DNA of 16,809 nt. It comes from Gammaproteobacteria bacterium (GTDB taxonomy: Bacteria > Pseudomonadota > Gammaproteobacteria > Competibacterales > Competibacteraceae). Shown here piece after piece: positions 13,846 to 16,809 of this stretch. A model generated the notes under the pieces. It was not told where the DNA came from and searched no databases. It was given only the letters and a program-made list of their open reading frames with translations. The stretch lies in contig PWUP01000258.1 of NCBI GenBank assembly GCA_003562535.1, positions 1-16,809 on the forward strand, written 5' to 3'. The translations under genes and the position numbers were made by a program. Positions within the stretch are counted from its first letter, which is position 1. Each line of letters opens with the position of its first letter.

Positions 13846-15483
13846 GTGTCGTTAACTCGTTTTAAAAAATTAAATATTGATTTATGTACGGTTGGCCTAC
13901 TTGTGGGCACGGTATTTTTCGCCTTTTCCTTGACGCCTTCGCTGTTACCCCGCCCCTTTGCCATCCAAGGGCTAATTTCCGGTTTATCGTTTAGTACGGG
14001 GTACGCCGTCGGGGTGGCTGGACTATGGTTATGGAATTATTTGCAGTTACCGAGCGCCCGACGCTATACCGCGCATGCGATAAAAATTAGTGCGGCGTTA
14101 ATGTGTGCTCTGATTGCCATCAGCTTTTTGTGGCAGGCGGCCACTTGGCAAAATTCCATCCGTGATCTAATGGGCATGGAGGAAGCCGGTGGGGTACGCC
14201 CCGACTTAGTGGGTTTGATCGCGGCTCTAGTTTTTGTAAGCCTACTGGTGATCGCCCGCCTATTTTGGAGCCTGTTTTTATTATTATCTGGAAAATTAAG
14301 CCGCTATATCCCGCCCCGCATCTCCAATCTCGTCGGTATTATGGTCTCGTTGCTGCTGTTTTGGTCGCTGGTCAACGGGGTTTTGGTCAGTTTTATACTT
14401 GAAACGGCGGATCAATCCTTCCAGCAGCTCGATGCCTTGATTGAAGATGACTTGCCACGGCCATTTTTAACCGAGCAAACTGGCAGCCCGGATTCCTTGA
14501 TTGCTTGGCAAGATTTAGGTCGCGAAGGACGGCGTTTTGTGTCCAGTGGGCCGAGTGCTGAGACATTGAGCGAGTTTTTTGCCCGTCCAGTACCGACTCC
14601 GATTCGGGTCTATGTGGGGCTTAATTCAGCCGAAACCGCTGAGCAACGCGCTCGTCTGGCTTTAGATGAACTCAAGCGTGTGGGTGGGTTTGAGCGTTCT
14701 GTGTTGCTGTTGGCCACCCCAACCGGCACGGGTTGGATTGATCCCGCTTCACAAGATCCGATAGAGTATCTCTTTCGGGGCGATATCGCTACGGTTGGCG
14801 TCCAGTACTCGTATCTGAATAGCCCCTTGGCCTTGTTGACCGAAAGCGCTTATGGTGCGGAATCTGCCCGGTCGGTGTTCAATGAGATCTACAACCATTG
14901 GCGCTCTTTACCTCGTGAATCGCGCCCGCGCCTATTTCTCACCGGTCTGAGCCTAGGTTCACTGAATTCGGATCGCTCTTTTGATTTATTCGACATTATT
15001 GATGATCCGTTTTCGGGAGCCTTATGGAGTGGGCCACCGTTTCGCAATGATAGCTGGCGGCGACTGACTCAGCAGCGTGAACCCGACTCACCCGCGTGGT
15101 TGCCCCAATTTCGAGACGGTTCCGTGGTGCGTTTCATGAATCAGACGGCTGGCCTCGGTCATTATCCTGAGCCTTGGGGCGATTTTCGGATCGTGTTTTT
15201 ACAGTATGCCAGTGATCCGGTGACTTTTTTTGATCCGCAATCGGCTTGGCGAGAACCGGCCTGGATGCGTGAACCACGCGGCCCTGATGTCTCGCCTGAT
15301 CTGCGCTGGTTCCCTATCGTGACGATGTTGCAACTGTTAGCCGACATGATGGTAGGTACGGCACCACCGGGTTTTGGACATGAATACGCAGCCACTGATT
15401 ACATCGATGCTTGGATCGCCTTAACTGAGCCGGAAGGTTGGGAAGCATCCGAGATTCAGCGTCTGCGACGGCTGTTTGAGTGA
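13846..15483 (+). CDS. Membrane-anchored alpha/beta-hydrolase (Abhydrolase_9 type)
   Basis: The 545-residue protein has about five membrane helices in its first ~195 residues, beginning with the family-typical FSLTPSLLPRP. A C-terminal alpha/beta-hydrolase domain follows. It shows GTGWIDP (294-300), the nucleophile elbow GLSLGS with candidate catalytic Ser369, GALWSGPPF, the FLQYASDPVTFFDP region with a candidate acid, and GFGHEY near the C-terminus with a candidate His. This matches the Abhydrolase_9 and N-terminal partner domain architecture; the substrate is unknown, though the membrane anchoring suggests a lipid or surface ester. The GTG start at 13846 has a poor ribosome site, but no better in-frame start precedes the first helix. 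It is followed 29 bases later by the ProQ gene. Confidence 0.85.
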   Translation: MSLTRFKKLNIDLCTVGLLVGTVFFAFSLTPSLLPRPFAIQGLISGLSFSTGYAVGVAGLWLWNYLQLPSARRYTAHAIKISAALMCALIAISFLWQAATWQNSIRDLMGMEEAGGVRPDLVGLIAALVFVSLLVIARLFWSLFLLLSGKLSRYIPPRISNLVGIMVSLLLFWSLVNGVLVSFILETADQSFQQLDALIEDDLPRPFLTEQTGSPDSLIAWQDLGREGRRFVSSGPSAETLSEFFARPVPTPIRVYVGLNSAETAEQRARLALDELKRVGGFERSVLLLATPTGTGWIDPASQDPIEYLFRGDIATVGVQYSYLNSPLALLTESAYGAESARSVFNEIYNHWRSLPRESRPRLFLTGLSLGSLNSDRSFDLFDIIDDPFSGALWSGPPFRNDSWRRLTQQREPDSPAWLPQFRDGSVVRFMNQTAGLGHYPEPWGDFRIVFLQYASDPVTFFDPQSAWREPAWMREPRGPDVSPDLRWFPIVTMLQLLADMMVGTAPPGFGHEYAATDYIDAWIALTEPEGWEASEIQRLRRLFE

Positions 15484-15512
15484 GTAAATAACAGATTACA
15501 GAGGCATACGGT

Positions 15513-16340
15513 TTGAACGATAAAATCATTATGACAGAAGAAGGCATAAAACTGCCTCCGATAGCCATCGATCTGGTCGCGGATTATCCTCAGTGTTTTA
15601 ACTGGGATTGTCCGCGTCCGCTGAAGATCGGTATTCGTTTCGATCTCACGAGACGCATGGCTACGGATATTCTCACCGATATTGCGGCTCAGCCTGAAGT
15701 GCAGCAATTGCCGATTCGGATCAAGGATATTAGAAAATACGCTTATTTTTGGGTAGGCAAGATCCTGCTGCCCTACTGTAAACGTCCCGAGTACTTGAAG
15801 TGCTTACAACTCGGTGCCACACGGATTGACTTGGAAGGACAGCCTGCAGGTACGGTCAATGAGCAGGATGTGCGGTATGCTCAGGAAATGCTCGCTAGCC
15901 CCGTGGAGCCACCGCGCCCGACAACGCCTCATCCTTCACATTTTGTTGTCACCTTACCCAACCATACCTTACTAGCCGCGGAGAACATTGTGTCTGGTCG
16001 TCTTGAACTTACTGTTAAATTTTCTCAATTGCCTGAAGCGGTTCGGGTGAAATCGGGATTTAAAATCGGTATCCAGACCGACAATCTGCTGATTACGGCC
16101 ACTTTACCCACCAGAGCATGGAATCGACTGCAAAAAGCCAATAATGAGTGGCCTCTCTGGATGGCCGCACTGTCAGGGCAATACGGTTCACAGGTTAAAA
16201 CCGCTTTAGGGCCGATGTTGGTTCTGGAAAAGCCAGCTTTGCAAGTATTTGAGAAAAAGCCTAAAGCAAAAAAACAGGCCGCACCTGCCGCACAACCGTC
16301 AACGCCTGCGACTGCCGATCAAACCCGTCCGAATCGTTGA
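15513..16340 (+). CDS. ProQ/FinO family RNA-binding protein with C-terminal extension
   Basis: ProQ/FinO proteins bind structured small RNAs and mRNA 3' ends. In this 275-residue protein the ProQ domain spans about residues 20-118, with DYPQCFNWDCPRPLKIGIRFDL, a helical middle, and CLQLGATRIDLEGQPAGTVNEQDVRYA at its end (seen in parts). A second conserved-looking segment at about 145-235 (LELTVKFSQLPEAVRV, then NEWPLWMAALSGQYG) resembles extensions in longer proteobacterial homologues. The tail is Lys/Ala/Pro-rich and likely disordered. The TTG start at 15513 is preferred because GAGG sits 8 bases upstream; the first ATG (15531) would leave 26 bases. It is probably co-transcribed with the hydrolase. 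RNA targets cannot be inferred. Confidence 0.9.
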   Translation: MNDKIIMTEEGIKLPPIAIDLVADYPQCFNWDCPRPLKIGIRFDLTRRMATDILTDIAAQPEVQQLPIRIKDIRKYAYFWVGKILLPYCKRPEYLKCLQLGATRIDLEGQPAGTVNEQDVRYAQEMLASPVEPPRPTTPHPSHFVVTLPNHTLLAAENIVSGRLELTVKFSQLPEAVRVKSGFKIGIQTDNLLITATLPTRAWNRLQKANNEWPLWMAALSGQYGSQVKTALGPMLVLEKPALQVFEKKPKAKKQAAPAAQPSTPATADQTRPNR

Positions 16341-16344
16341 ACCC

Positions 16345-16380
16345 TAGCCCTCTCCCCCGTAAATGGGGAAGAGGGGGCTA
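16345..16380. terminator. Imperfect GC-rich hairpin between convergent genes
   Basis: TAGCCC..TCT.CCCC on the left pairs with GGGGAAGAGGGGGCTA on the right, with two small bulges and a loop of about seven bases. It fills the 45-base gap between the ProQ stop and the stop of the convergent right-edge gene, so it could act for both strands. There is no T-run, and the CCCTCTCCCC style resembles dispersed intergenic repeats common in proteobacteria. Confidence 0.5.
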
Positions 16381-16385
16381 AACGA

Positions 16386-16809
16386 TTAACGATCCAGCAG
16401 TGACTCTACCCGATCACGGCTGACGGAAACCGCATTTCTGAAAATATCCGTCCAGTCACCGCCTGTGGGCGCTTCGGTAGCCGCCAGTTGCTGCACGATG
16501 ATCTGTTGATCCTGACGCTCGGCACTGCCTTCAGGAAACAGCTCCGGGTCACCTGTAAACAGCACTACGGGCATGCAGGTGGTGACGATTTTGTCCGGTT
16601 CGCGCCCCGTCAAGCGACCGAGTAATCCCGCCGGTGTCACGACCACCTCTTGAGGCTGATACACCGACTGTCCTGCGACTTCACGGCGTAAAATCGGGCG
16701 ATTAATGACCGGTACAAACTTTAACTCCGCATCATTAATGGCCTCAAATACAGGATTTCTGGTGTTAGGAAACTGGACGAAAACCGCCAGCGCCGCATCA
16801 CCTTGGGCA
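16386..16809 (-). CDS. Unrecognised protein, C-terminal ~141 residues (cut by right edge)
   Basis: This strand is open from the stop at 16386 through to the right edge, giving the last ~141 residues of a longer protein. A GTG at 16664 is an internal valine and not a likely start, since the frame continues upstream with protein-like sequence (ALAVFVQFPNTRNPVFEAIN). The visible part has hydrophobic beta-like stretches (KFVPVINRPIL, KIVTTCMPVVLFTG) and a polar C-terminus ending SRDRVESLLDR; no membrane helix, metal motif or known signature is recognised. It converges on the ProQ gene. Function cannot be stated. Confidence 0.65.
   Translation of the reverse strand, partial: AQGDAALAVFVQFPNTRNPVFEAINDAELKFVPVINRPILRREVAGQSVYQPQEVVVTPAGLLGRLTGREPDKIVTTCMPVVLFTGDPELFPEGSAERQDQQIIVQQLAATEAPTGGDWTDIFRNAVSVSRDRVESLLDR

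Noticed and set aside
16345..16380. CRISPR or mobile-element end in the CCCTCTCCCC hairpin
   Set aside because: Only one copy is present, with no neighbouring transposase or repeat-spacer pattern.
16386..16664. Treating the right-edge frame as a complete 92-residue gene starting at GTG 16664
   Set aside because: The same frame continues open to the window edge with protein-like sequence, so this is the end of a longer gene.

Overview
The window looks like a chromosomal segment of a free-living, aerobic, exopolysaccharide-making proteobacterium, most likely a gammaproteobacterium. The main evidence is the layout of the aa3-type oxidase cluster: coxB, coxA, a tiny membrane protein, ctaG, coxC, an antisense DUF2909 gene, SURF1, a SCO-like protein and ctaB. 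The XrtA/PEP-CTERM-type sugar transferase plus PrsK pair and the ProQ/FinO protein fit the same picture. Base composition appears moderate and even throughout (by eye, not computed). I see no insertion sequence, phage gene, CRISPR array, tRNA or rRNA.

Layout. (1) Positions 1-2960, minus strand: an exopolysaccharide sugar transferase followed by the sensor kinase PrsK, which is cut by the left edge. They sit behind a near-consensus sigma-54 promoter (3013-3028) with clustered TGACC inverted half-sites about 100 bp upstream of the predicted transcript start. (2) 3143-7027, minus strand: an apparent operon of a HIT-family protein (HinT-like), CobS, CobT and an NnrU-family membrane protein. CobS and CobT are the AAA+ and VWA subunits of an aerobic-type cobaltochelatase; no CobN is present here. 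(3) 7178-13735: the cytochrome c oxidase cluster on the plus strand, interrupted by one minus-strand gene. (4) 13846-16340, plus strand: a membrane-anchored alpha/beta-hydrolase of the Abhydrolase_9 type, then a ProQ/FinO RNA-binding protein. (5) 16386 to the right edge, minus strand: the C-terminal part of a protein I do not recognise.

How the parts work together. CtaB makes heme O. CtaG delivers copper to CuB of subunit I, and the SCO-like protein plausibly handles CuA copper or thiol chemistry. SURF1 helps heme a insertion, and CoxA, CoxB and CoxC form the enzyme. Heme A synthase (CtaA), often found just before ctaB in similar clusters, is absent. The PrsK/sugar transferase unit belongs to the surface polysaccharide system; PrsK partners with a sigma-54 activator (PrsR), so the sigma-54 promoter in front of this unit suggests an autoregulatory circuit.

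The most noteworthy signals are the sigma-54 promoter with its candidate activator sites, the missing ctaA, a 37-residue gene overlapped by both coxA and ctaG, a strong stem-loop inside the antisense DUF2909 gene, and CobS/CobT without CobN.
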